Shown here: positions 1-5,259 of the stretch, one piece after another
How positions within the stretch are numbered: the stretch's first letter is position 1
Layout: every line of letters starts with the position of its first letter
Source: Synergistaceae bacterium UBA5560
GTDB taxonomy: Bacteria; Synergistota; Synergistia; Synergistales; Aminiphilaceae
Direction of reading: 5' to 3'
DNA length: 6,702 nucleotides
NCBI GenBank assembly: GCA_002425685.1
Contig: DIMS01000127.1
Location: 255 to 6,956 of the forward strand
Position numbers and translations under genes: made by a program
The notes under the pieces: generated by a model
What the model was told of the DNA's origin: nothing
The model's database searches: none
The model's input: only the letters and a program-made list of their open reading frames with translations

Positions 1-235
1 GTCGCCTTTTTCATTGCTCTTTCACGTCGGCCCGCTGCACTGCTTTTTCATGCCGCTCCGTCGCGCTCTTTTTCTGCCTCGCCTCACCTTGCCTTGCCTT
101 GCTCTTTGCATTGGTTTTTCGCGTTGTTGCTCGGCGGTGTTCTTTTGTATTGCTCCGCTACCCCCTTCCCCGGGCTTTCCGAAGGGCGTACACTGCCCCT
201 GAAGAGCGGCGTGCGGAGATGTCCTCGAAGACAGA
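1..235. other. Left-edge region without a recognisable gene
   Basis: I see no supported gene here. The + strand is strongly pyrimidine-rich from about 14 to 180, so the minus strand is purine-rich, which resembles the purine-rich leaders seen before other genes in this window. One possible reading is that this is the leader of a minus-strand gene lying off the left edge. Open frames on both strands lack a ribosome-binding site and encode low-complexity arginine/proline-rich or cysteine-rich peptides. A weak + strand promoter-like pair (TTGTTG at 124-129, TATTGC at 148-153, spacing 18) is too poor to call. Confidence 0.4.
76..100. repeat. Short 5-bp tandem repeat (GCCTC/GCCTT)
   Basis: Five consecutive 5-bp units are readable: GCCTC, GCCTC, ACCTT, GCCTT, GCCTT. 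On the minus strand this is a run of GGCAA/GGCGA-like units. It is a simple-sequence tract of the kind produced by replication slippage. No coding frame that I trust crosses it. Confidence 0.6.
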
Positions 236-383
236 CACAGGGACAAGAACAGGGCATCGGGGCTGCTCTCGGCTTGCGCCGGTGGCCGCCCCGGAGGAAT
301 GCCCCCGCACACGGGACAGGGAAATCATGCAAGCGACATCCGGCGAGGAGAGCAGGGCATGACCCCGCACACAGGGACACGGA
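236..383 (+). repeat. Irregular repeats in the leader of the exported-protein gene
   Basis: A core CACA(C)GGGACA occurs three times, at 236-245, 308-318 and 368-379. The last two copies are part of a longer near-match: 299-322 and 359-383 both read ATG, then CCCCGCACAC, then a GGGACA(C)GG segment, with a 60-bp period. Both copies carry an ATG in the same reading frame as the downstream gene. The segment is purine-rich on the coding strand and runs directly into the SD of the gene at 401. It looks like local duplication of a translation-initiation region. Confidence 0.5.
327..362 (+). CDS. Possible 11-codon leader ORF overlapping the start at 359
   Basis: An ATG at 327 opens an 11-residue frame (MQATSGEESRA) whose TGA at 360-362 overlaps the next ATG at 359 in an ATGA arrangement. 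A purine stretch AGGGA at 318-322 lies only 4 bases before its ATG, a weak and rather close SD. ATGA overlaps are a classic layout for translational coupling. The peptide has no recognisable function and may never be made; it is recorded because it bears on which start the downstream gene uses. Confidence 0.2.
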   Translation: MQATSGEESRA

Positions 384-385
384 GA

Positions 386-391
386 GAGGAG
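386..391 (+). promoter_or_regulatory. Ribosome-binding site deciding the start at 401
   Basis: GAGGAG lies 9 bases before the ATG at 401. A second GAGGAG at 345-350 lies 8 bases before the in-frame ATG at 359, so the two starts are nearly equivalent. The third in-frame ATG, at 299, has GGAGGA directly abutting it with no spacer and is unlikely to be used. Confidence 0.55.
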
Positions 392-400
392 CTGAGCGTC

Positions 401-1546
401 ATGGCAACGGAGCGGCGCATCAGAGTTCCACAGGGAATTTCGGAAGAAATTTCCCGGCAACTTCCGGAAACGGCTTTGCTGGAAACGAGAGGGCTTTCGG
501 AGACGGCTTCACTGGAAACGAGAGGACTTCCGGAAACGGCTTTGCTGAAAACGAGGGAGCTTTCGGGAACAACTTCTTTTGACAGGGGGCCACGAACTGC
601 CTTCTCATGCAGGGGCCGCAGTGACAAGGACGATGCGCTCCGGCACGGAGCCGCTCCGTCGCCACACCGACGCTTCCGCACCGCCGCAACCGTCCTCCCG
701 GTTCTCCTCGTCATTCTGACCCTGGCATCGCTCGGAGCGCCGATTTCCGCACGTTCCGCCCCGGTTCAGATTCCGGTTCCAGCCACGGCTCAGGCTCAGG
801 CTCCGGCCCCGGCGTTGCCGGCGCCGCTCCGTTCCGCCGCGGCACTGCTTTTCGTCGCGCCCGCCGACGCGGCCCAGGGGAGCGTGCACGATCCGCTCTC
901 GCCGGAGAACGAGGCGTACATCCGGAACTTCTTCGCGGTCTGGCGGAGCGCATCGACGGAGAAGGCCCACGGGCAGATTCCCGGCTGGCCCCTCTACACC
1001 GGGGGCGACTGGTACATGCAGTACCCGCCCCAGTGGTCGGTCCGGGACGCCAATCCCCAGTTTCTCTGGGTATCCGACCCGCGGGGGCTGACACACTTCG
1101 TCTTCGCCCAAGCGGCCCAGGTGCAGGGCGGCCTCTCCACGGACGATCTGCGGGCCTTCGTCTTCCAGAAGCTCGTGGGCGGCGCATCGCCGGTGCTGAT
1201 CGCCCGGGAACAGAAGAACCCCCTCGCCTCCCTGGGACTCGCCGGGGACGGGGGGCTCATGGACGCGGCCTTCATCCGCTGGATGCACGGCAGCGCGGGG
1301 AAAATGCTCACCTTCATCCAGATCACGATCCTTGCCCGGAGCCCGCTCTACACGTCGTACCAACTCTTTCTCGAAAGCTGTCCCGAGGCGGAGCTGGTCG
1401 CGTCGGCCCAACAGATCTTCGACCCCATGATCTACTCGGCGCGGTTCACCATTCCCAACTACAACAGTGAGCTGAACCCGGACACGGACGGAGACGGCTA
1501 CGCCGACCCCGTGGACGCGGATCCCGAAAATCCCCAGGTGTGGTGA
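401..1546 (+). CDS. Exported protein of unknown function with repeat N-terminus and C-terminal Ca-loop
   Basis: I do not recognise the family. The product is 381 residues from the ATG at 401 (395 from the ATG at 359). Residues 21-60 are three and a half 11-residue units (LPETALLETRG and variants) encoded by a 33-bp minisatellite. Residues 95-119 form a hydrophobic signal-peptide or anchor segment with a possible signal peptidase site near ISARSA, followed by a Pro/Ala linker (120-144) and a second short hydrophobic Ala-rich stretch ending ADAAQG. Residues 160-350 look globular (WPLYTGGDWYMQYPPQWSV, then LTHFVFAQ), vaguely like small periplasmic sensor or PsbP-like folds, which is a weak inference. 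The tail DTDGDGYADPVDADP (361-375) is a thrombospondin type 3/dockerin-like calcium loop with Asp at 361, 363, 365, 369 and 372. The body is therefore probably outside the cytoplasm. The roughly 94 polar residues before the hydrophobic segment are abnormal for a signal peptide, yet no in-frame ATG, GTG or TTG lies closer than the repeats. Confidence 0.75.
   Translation: MATERRIRVPQGISEEISRQLPETALLETRGLSETASLETRGLPETALLKTRELSGTTSFDRGPRTAFSCRGRSDKDDALRHGAAPSPHRRFRTAATVLPVLLVILTLASLGAPISARSAPVQIPVPATAQAQAPAPALPAPLRSAAALLFVAPADAAQGSVHDPLSPENEAYIRNFFAVWRSASTEKAHGQIPGWPLYTGGDWYMQYPPQWSVRDANPQFLWVSDPRGLTHFVFAQAAQVQGGLSTDDLRAFVFQKLVGGASPVLIAREQKNPLASLGLAGDGGLMDAAFIRWMHGSAGKMLTFIQITILARSPLYTSYQLFLESCPEAELVASAQQIFDPMIYSARFTIPNYNSELNPDTDGDGYADPVDADPENPQVW
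461..583 (+). repeat. 33-bp tandem repeat inside the coding region, about 3.7 copies
   Basis: The units are 461-493, 494-526, 527-559 and a partial fourth from 560 to about 583. Each begins CTTYCGGRAACGGCTT or a close variant and contains GGAAACGAGAGG near its end. Odd and even units differ consistently (CTTCCGGAA versus CTTTCGGAG), suggesting an older 66-bp duplication. Because 33 is divisible by three, the array keeps frame and encodes 11-residue units in the exported-protein gene. A second + frame is also open through it and would encode Gly/Asn/Phe-rich units, so the array itself does not prove which frame is used. Confidence 0.85.
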
Positions 1547-1620
1547 CGACACGTCCGGCAGGATTTTGAGATCGGGGTGCCCGGGCGAAAATCCCCAGGT
1601 ATCAGGTGTGGGGACGACAC
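1525..1620 (+). repeat. Direct repeat of the gene 3' end, two imperfect copies 61 bp apart
   Basis: Copy one (1525-1552) contains CGAAAATCCCCAGGT followed by a GTGTGG and ACGACAC block, and spans the last codons and the TGA of the exported-protein gene. Copy two (1586-1620) repeats both blocks with a short insertion (ATCAGGT) between them. The 61-bp offset is not a multiple of three, so copy two is not a coding extension. Inside the interval, GGATTTT (1561-1567) can pair with AAAATCC (1588-1594) around an inner CGGG/CCCG hairpin (1573-1583). No U-tract follows, so I do not call a terminator. Confidence 0.6.
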
Positions 1621-1665
1621 AGGAAATGCTTCCGCGCTTTCAGAAAAAAGCGAGCGAGCAACGCT

Positions 1666-1755
1666 CTTGACAGAAGAGATTTGCTTGGCGGAGGAAACGC
1701 GCTTGACGAAGGAAACTTGCCTGGTGGAGGCAACGCGCTTGGCGGAGGGAACTTG
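1666..1755 (+). repeat. 18-bp tandem array upstream of the ATPase gene, five units
   Basis: Four clear units are CTTGGCGGAGGAAACGCG (1684-1701), CTTGACGAAGGAAACTTG (1702-1719), CCTGGTGGAGGCAACGCG (1720-1737) and CTTGGCGGAGGGAACTTG (1738-1755). A diverged unit precedes them at 1666-1683, possibly another at 1648-1665, and a degraded tail (ACGCAAGAAAC) follows. Endings alternate between AACGCG and AACTTG, giving a 36-bp higher-order period. Every clear unit carries an SD-like core (GGAGG or GAAGG). Units are contiguous without spacers, so this is not a CRISPR array. Confidence 0.85.
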
Positions 1756-1781
1756 ACGCAAGAAACATCTCCGTCCATAAT
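1753..1781 (+). promoter_or_regulatory. Sigma70-type promoter for the ATPase gene
   Basis: TTGACG (1753-1758; 5 of 6 to TTGACA) and CATAAT (1776-1781; 5 of 6 to TATAAT) are separated by 17 bases, the optimal spacing. Transcription would begin near 1788, giving a leader of about 27 bases that contains the SD GGAGGT. This makes the upstream ATG at 1791 essentially leaderless and supports the start at 1815. The -35 box overlaps the last unit of the 18-bp array. Confidence 0.65.
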
Positions 1782-1803
1782 GCAGTCAAAATGCATAAGA
1801 GAC

Positions 1804-1809
1804 GGAGGT
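1804..1809 (+). promoter_or_regulatory. Ribosome-binding site deciding the ATPase start
   Basis: GGAGGT lies 5 bases before the ATG at 1815. The in-frame ATG at 1791 has no SD and would lie at the predicted transcript start, so 1815 is preferred. Confidence 0.75.
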
Positions 1810-1814
1810 TTGAC

Positions 1815-3047
1815 ATGGCAGAACCGCGCAGATACGTACCGAGAACGCTCGAATCGGTCTTCTCCGCCGCCTCGGCGCATTTTCCCGTGCTTCTGGTCAC
1901 GGGGGCACGCCAAGTGGGCAAGACTACCATGCTTCGTCATCTCGCCGGGCCGGAACGGACGTTCGTCTCCCTGGACGACCCGCTCGTGCTCGAACTGGCC
2001 CGAAACGACCCCGCCCTCTTTTTACAGCGTTTTCGCCCACCGCTCCTTCTTGACGAGTTCCAGTACGCGCCGTCTCTGCTCCCCCACCTGAAGAGAGAGG
2101 CGGACCGGGCGAACGAGGCGGGGCTTTTCTGGCTCACGGGCTCCCAGGTCTTTCAGGGCATGCGGGGCGTTACGGAATCGCTCGCGGGACGGGTGGCGCT
2201 CTTTCATCTCCAGGGGCTTTCCCGCCGGGAGGCTTTGGGGTTCGGGCACAGTGCGCCGCCCTTTCTTCCCTCGCCCACGCTTCCGGAGGAACGCATCCTT
2301 CTGCCCTCGGGCGTGAGCGACCTGTACGCGACGATCCTGCGCGGCTCGCTCCCCGCTCCGGCCCTGGACAGCCAGCTCGATCCGGACCTGTTCCACTCCT
2401 CTTATGTACAGACCTATCTGCAACGGGATCTCCGCGACCTGGCAAAGGTGGGCGACGAAAGCGCCTTCCTCCGTTTTCTCCGGGCCACGGCGGCGAGGAC
2501 AGGGCAACTTCTGAACGTGGCAGCGCTCGCCCGGGATGCGGACGTGGCACCCAACACGGCGAAACACTGGCTGTCGATCCTGCAGACATCGGGGATCGTT
2601 TTTCTGCTCGAACCCTATTCCTCCAACCGAATCAGTCGCCTCGTCAAGGCGCCCAAGCTCTATTTCTGCGACACCGGGCTCTGCGCGTACCTCACGGGAT
2701 GGACCACTGCGGCCACGCTGGAATCGGGCGCCATGAGCGGCGCCTTCTTCGAAACCTGGGCGCTGGGAGAAATCAGAAAAAGTCTGCTGCACGCGGGGAA
2801 AACCGCCACGATGTTCTACTATCGCGACAGGGATCAGGTGGAGATCGACCTTCTCCTCGAACAGGACGGCACGCTCTTTCCCGTGGAGTTCAAGAAGACC
2901 GCCTCGCCGAAAAGAGATGCGTTCCGGTCCTTTGCGGCGCTGCGGAAAACGGGTGTCCCCGTCGGCACCGGCGGCGTGGTGTGTTTCGCCGAGCACTTTC
3001 TTCCCCTGGCGGAGGACGTGTACGCCATCCCCGCGGGCCTACTCTAG
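1815..3047 (+). CDS. AAA ATPase with DUF4143 domain
   Basis: The product is 410 residues, the usual length for the AAA_14 (PF13173)-DUF4143 (PF13635) family, a large bacterial and archaeal family whose cellular role is poorly defined. The ATPase domain shows a Walker A motif GARQVGKT (30-37), a Walker B motif LLLDEFQYAP (77-86) and a sensor-type WLTGSQ (106-111). A middle segment has SYVQTYLQRDLRDL (196-209), then a winged-helix-like region (about 230-270, LLNVAALARDADVAPNTAKH), then KLYFCDTGL (281-289), all typical of this family. The C-terminal part has GAFFETWALGEI (309-320) and YYRDRDQVEIDLLLE (335-349), with D345 and E358-x-K360 forming a PD-(D/E)XK-like pattern near the end. The protein should be cytoplasmic. 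It has its own promoter, and the small basic ORF follows 101 bases downstream on the same strand. Nothing looks truncated. Family assignment is secure, biological role is not. Confidence 0.92.
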   Translation: MAEPRRYVPRTLESVFSAASAHFPVLLVTGARQVGKTTMLRHLAGPERTFVSLDDPLVLELARNDPALFLQRFRPPLLLDEFQYAPSLLPHLKREADRANEAGLFWLTGSQVFQGMRGVTESLAGRVALFHLQGLSRREALGFGHSAPPFLPSPTLPEERILLPSGVSDLYATILRGSLPAPALDSQLDPDLFHSSYVQTYLQRDLRDLAKVGDESAFLRFLRATAARTGQLLNVAALARDADVAPNTAKHWLSILQTSGIVFLLEPYSSNRISRLVKAPKLYFCDTGLCAYLTGWTTAATLESGAMSGAFFETWALGEIRKSLLHAGKTATMFYYRDRDQVEIDLLLEQDGTLFPVEFKKTASPKRDAFRSFAALRKTGVPVGTGGVVCFAEHFLPLAEDVYAIPAGLL

Positions 3048-3054
3048 CGGCGCC

Positions 3055-3137
3055 CAACGGACACGGGAGGGATACGGCACGAGAACACGAGAGGACCACG
3101 AGGCGAAGAGACAAAGAGACAAGCAAAGAGAACATAC
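3055..3137 (+). repeat. Purine-rich degenerate repeats between the ATPase and the small ORF
   Basis: The spacer is almost all purine plus C on the coding strand, with recurring ACACG(A)GAG and AAGAGACA elements: CACGAG at 3078-3083, again at about 3086-3091 and 3097-3102, then AAGAGACAAAGAGAC. It is followed at once by the SD AGGAGG. I see no promoter or terminator here, which suggests read-through from the ATPase gene. Confidence 0.4.
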
Positions 3138-3143
3138 AGGAGG
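3138..3143 (+). promoter_or_regulatory. Consensus ribosome-binding site for the 41-residue ORF
   Basis: AGGAGG is a perfect SD, 5 bases before the ATG at 3149. Its strength is the main reason to believe the very short ORF that follows. Confidence 0.7.
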
Positions 3144-3148
3144 ATGAC

Positions 3149-3274
3149 ATGGCAAAGCCCCAGGGAAAACACGACATGTGGTGTTACACGGCAACGAAGC
3201 GGAGCGCCCGCAAGAAGGTGAAGCGCGCGTCCTCCAAGGCGCGCCGCCGCGCCGAGCGCCGCCGGGAGGACTAG
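3149..3274 (+). CDS. Small very basic protein, 41 residues, unknown function
   Basis: I do not recognise this protein. It begins MAKPQGKHDMWCYTATKRSA and continues into a Lys/Arg-rich helix-prone tail (residues 18-39), ending RED. By count it has 7 Lys and 9 Arg against 4 Asp/Glu, a net charge near +12, with single Trp11 and Cys12. Such composition is typical of small ribosome-associated or other nucleic-acid-binding proteins, and the positive tail recalls very short ribosomal proteins, but no family signature is visible. The start is supported by a perfect SD. The ORF lies downstream of the ATPase gene without an intervening promoter and is followed 7 bases after its TAG by a perfect 8-bp GC hairpin. 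It is open in a longer frame upstream, but that part is a shadow of the ATPase gene. Binding of RNA or DNA is inference from charge alone. Confidence 0.65.
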   Translation: MAKPQGKHDMWCYTATKRSARKKVKRASSKARRRAERRRED

Positions 3275-3281
3275 AGGACCT

Positions 3282-3306
3282 GCCGCGCCAAAAGCCCCGG
3301 CGCGGC
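3282..3306 (+). terminator. GC-rich hairpin after the small ORF, without U-tract
   Basis: GCCGCGCC (3282-3289) and GGCGCGGC (3299-3306) form a perfect 8-bp stem around a 9-base AAAAGCCCC loop, starting 7 bases after the TAG. No T-run follows on either strand, so it is not a canonical intrinsic terminator. It may be a U-less terminator or a 3' stabilising stem. GCCGCGCC recurs just downstream (about 3320-3335), offering an alternative partner for the 3' arm. Confidence 0.4.
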
Positions 3307-3618
3307 CCTGGCAAAACCGCTCCGGCCGCGCCGAAATGACATGACCTGCACCGCCCGAGAAACCGAGAACTCCTCCACAATCGCATCCCCGTCCATCCCG
3401 GTACGCCCTCGGACCACGGAGGAAGCGGCGAGGAACCGCGCCTCGCAGAGCGCCTCGCGGAAGAGCCTCCGTCGCCGAGCGCTCGCGCAGGAGGCAAAGC
3501 CGGATGACGTCGCACGCGTCAAAGCCGAAAAGGCGGAAACGTCGTCAGAAAGCCCCCGTGCGCAAAGGTCCGGACGGGGCAGAGCATGCCCTCCTGCGAG
3601 GAGCGCGAGCAGGGAACA
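3307..3618. other. Convergent intergenic region without a supported gene
   Basis: This stretch lies between the convergent ends of the small ORF (+) and the CoA-transferase (-). Open frames exist on both strands, but they are low-complexity Arg/Ala/Ser-rich. One + frame has an ATG at 3504 behind AGGAGG (3489-3494), but it runs on as the codon-aligned antisense of the CoA-transferase gene, so I do not call it. I see no promoter, RNA gene or mobile-element boundary. Confidence 0.4.
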
Positions 3619-3634
3619 CCCCTTGCACGAGGGG
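3619..3634 (-). terminator. Short hairpin just after the CoA-transferase stop, without U-tract
   Basis: CCCCT (3619-3623) and AGGGG (3630-3634) pair around a 6-base loop, 4 bases past the TGA of the minus-strand gene. The stem is short and no T-run follows, so termination is uncertain. Confidence 0.3.
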
Positions 3635-3638
3635 CAGC

Positions 3639-4838
3639 TCAGATCGCGCCATCGTCCGCGAGGGCGGCGAGTTCCGCGTCGGAGAGTCCCAAGAGTTCGC
3701 CCAGCACGGAGGCGTTGTGCTCGCCGAGGGCCGGAGAGGGGGTGCGGATCGTGGACGGCGTGTCGGAGAGCTTGATGTGGCTTCCGGTGATGACCGTCTC
3801 CCCCGCTTTGGGGTGCGACACGGGGACGAACATCTCCCGGTCGCCCGCGATGTGCGGATCCGCCACCACCTGGTCGATGGAGAGGATGGGCGCGCAGGGA
3901 ACGCCCGCGCCGTCCACTTTGGCGTAGACTTCGTCCACGGTGAGCGTGGTGGTCCACTCCTCGATGAGGGGTTTGAGTTCCGCGTGGTGGGCCACCCGGT
4001 CCTTCACGGTGAGAAAGCGCGGGTCCTCCGCCAGGTCGGGGCGCTCCATGGCACTGCAGAGGCTGCGCCAGAGCTTGTCGTTCGCCGTGCCGATGACGAG
4101 GCTGCCGTCCTTGGCGCGGAAGGAATCGTAGGGGTAGGTGGATTCGTAGCGGTTGCCGATGCGGGCGGGCACGCGCCCTTCCACGAGGTAGATCATGTTG
4201 ATGATCTCCAGGCTCGCCACGCAGGAATCCACGAGGGCCACGTCCACCTTCTGCCCCAGGCCGGTTCTGCCGCGGCTGTGCACGGCGGCGAGGATGCCGA
4301 TGGCGGCGGAGAGCCCCCCAAGCACGTCTCCCATGGCGGTGCCGGTGCGGGTGGGTTCGCCCCCGGGCCAGCCGGTGGTGCTCATGAGGCCGCTCATGGC
4401 CTGGGAGATGATGTCGTAGCCGGGGCGCATGCGATAGCGCCCGGTGTGGCCGAAGCCGGAGATGGCGGCGTAGATGATCCGGGGATTGACCGCCCGGAGA
4501 TCTTCGTAGCCGAGGCCGAGTTTCTCCATGGTGCCGGGGCGGTAGTTTTCCACCACGATGTCGGCACGCCGTACAAGGCCGAGGAAGAGTTCCTTTCCCC
4601 GGGGGTGCTTCAGGTTGAGCGTCACGCCCTTCTTGTTGCGGTTCAGGTTCATGTAGTAGGCGCTCTCGCCGTTTTGGAACGGCCCCATCTGACGGGTGTC
4701 GTCCCCCTTGCCCGCCTCCTCGATCTTGATGACCTCCGCGCCCATGTCCGCCATCATCATGGTGCAGAACGGTCCCGCGAGCACGCGGGTCAGGTCCAGA
4801 ACCCGAAGCCCGGAAAGGGCTCCCTCCGAATGCGTCAT
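3639..4838 (-). CDS. Family III CoA-transferase (CaiB/BaiF, formyl-CoA transferase-like)
   Basis: This 399-residue cytoplasmic enzyme transfers coenzyme A from an acyl-CoA to a free carboxylic acid. It matches the CoA-transferase family III (PF02515) along its whole length: LRVLDLTRVLAGPFCTMMMADMGAEVIKIE (11-40, start of the CoA-binding fold), YYMNLNRNKKGVTLNL (61-76), VVENYRPGTMEKLGLGY (95-111), and GDVLGG (170-175), where Asp171 aligns with the catalytic Asp169 of Oxalobacter formyl-CoA transferase that forms the aspartyl-CoA thioester. Then come GLGQKVDVALVD (193-204), GVPCAPI (312-318) and the terminal LGEHNASVLGELLG (371-384). Substrates of this family include oxalate, carnitine, succinate/mesaconate and aromatic acids; nothing here selects one, so I give no symbol. 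The start ATG is preceded by GGAGGAG (4851-4857 on the minus strand). The 637-bp upstream leader has repeats and a possible attenuator. No neighbouring acyl-CoA decarboxylase, dehydratase or transporter is in the window to narrow the pathway. Confidence 0.95.
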   Translation of the reverse strand: MTHSEGALSGLRVLDLTRVLAGPFCTMMMADMGAEVIKIEEAGKGDDTRQMGPFQNGESAYYMNLNRNKKGVTLNLKHPRGKELFLGLVRRADIVVENYRPGTMEKLGLGYEDLRAVNPRIIYAAISGFGHTGRYRMRPGYDIISQAMSGLMSTTGWPGGEPTRTGTAMGDVLGGLSAAIGILAAVHSRGRTGLGQKVDVALVDSCVASLEIINMIYLVEGRVPARIGNRYESTYPYDSFRAKDGSLVIGTANDKLWRSLCSAMERPDLAEDPRFLTVKDRVAHHAELKPLIEEWTTTLTVDEVYAKVDGAGVPCAPILSIDQVVADPHIAGDREMFVPVSHPKAGETVITGSHIKLSDTPSTIRTPSPALGEHNASVLGELLGLSDAELAALADDGAI

Positions 4839-4848
4839 TGTCGCTTTC

Positions 4849-5060
4849 GCCTCCTCCAGTCGTCTCGTTCACTCGTTTGGTTCGAGCGCAGATGTTTCTT
4901 TCAGGGTCTCCTTCAGACGTTTCGTGCAGGTGCAGGGATTTCGTTCACGCGTTTTGCTCGGGCGCGGAAGTTTCGTTCAGGGTCTCCTTCGGGTGTCTCG
5001 TTCACGCGTTCCATCCAGGGACAGGTGTTTCGTCCGGACTCTTCGTTCGCGCCTTTCCAT
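4849..5060 (-). repeat. 76-bp-period degenerate repeat in the CoA-transferase leader
   Basis: On the + strand TTCAGGGTCTCCTTC occurs identically at 4900-4914 and 4976-4990, and TCGTTCACKCGTTT at 4865 and 4941, both 76 bp apart. Further copies of the TCGTTC(A/G)CGCG element begin at 4998 and 5043, with shortened spacing of 57 and 45 bp. On the minus strand, the sense of the downstream gene, the units are purine-rich and contain GAAGGAGACCCTGAA followed by GAAAC. The array ends at the real SD (GGAGGAGG), which aligns with the GAAGGAGA core of the repeat. Confidence 0.75.
4850..4857 (-). promoter_or_regulatory. Ribosome-binding site of the CoA-transferase gene
   Basis: GGAGGAGG on the minus strand lies about 11 bases before the ATG at 4838. 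It is the last of three similarly placed purine cores in the 76-bp repeat array; the other two read GAAGGAGA (4907-4914 and 4983-4990). Confidence 0.65.
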
Positions 5061-5144
5061 TCCAGGGCAGGATTTGCGCCCCTGTGGTTCGTCCGAGCGT
5101 CTTCTTCGGGCATCTGCCGCCCCGCTCCCCGGCGTGCGGCCCGG

Positions 5145-5163
5145 AAAAAGCCCGCCCTGCGGG
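5145..5163 (-). terminator. U-tailed GC hairpin on the minus strand
   Basis: Reading the minus strand, CCCGC (5163-5159), loop AGG, GCGGG (5155-5151), then C and TTTTT (5149-5145) form a compact intrinsic-terminator layout. It is the only hairpin in the window with a T-run. A competing stem, GGGG-CTT-CCCC (5172-5162), overlaps the 5' arm and could act as an antiterminator. It lies about 310 bases before the CoA-transferase start and about 310 bases after the end of the upstream PD40 gene. Confidence 0.5.
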
Positions 5164-5253
5164 GGAAGCCCCACCCTCCGCCGGGGCCGGAGCCGCCGGG
5201 CGCTGCGAAAACACTGGAGCGGAACTGCAGCGATGGCCGCCGCAACCACACGC
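5145..5253 (-). ncRNA. Candidate small RNA or attenuated leader, about 110 nt
   Basis: A minus-strand promoter candidate (5260-5287) and the U-tailed hairpin (5145-5163) bracket about 110 bases. Two more hairpins are readable between them: CGCTGC/GCAGCG (5227-5232 with 5201-5206) and CTCCG/CGGAG (5188-5192 with 5176-5180). I do not recognise SRP RNA, 6S RNA, tmRNA or any known riboswitch core. It could be a standalone RNA, an attenuator for the CoA-transferase gene, or chance structure in GC-rich DNA. Confidence 0.22.
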
Positions 5254-5259
5254 GACGCC

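Noticed and set aside
94..582. A TTG-started + frame beginning with a signal-peptide-like segment and ending in Gly/Asn/Phe repeats
   Set aside because: No ribosome-binding site before the TTG, the middle is Arg/Pro low complexity, and it overlaps the better supported gene in another frame.
605..1552. A 315-codon minus-strand frame opposite the exported-protein gene
   Set aside because: Arg/Gly-rich shadow of the sense frame, no SD and no domain signature.
1666..1755. CRISPR-like regular repetition
   Set aside because: The 18-bp units are contiguous with no spacers and vary in sequence; there are no cas genes.
2022..2996. A 324-codon minus-strand frame opposite the ATPase
   Set aside because: The + strand frame holds the full set of AAA/DUF4143 motifs; the minus frame is a shadow.
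3341..3775. A 144-codon + frame in the convergent intergenic region
   Set aside because: Low-complexity Arg/Ser/Ala sequence, no SD, and its end overlaps the CoA-transferase gene antisense.
4876..4890. A GGTTCGAGC stretch resembling a tRNA T-arm
   Set aside because: No matching acceptor, D-arm or anticodon stems can be formed around it; it is part of the 76-bp repeat.
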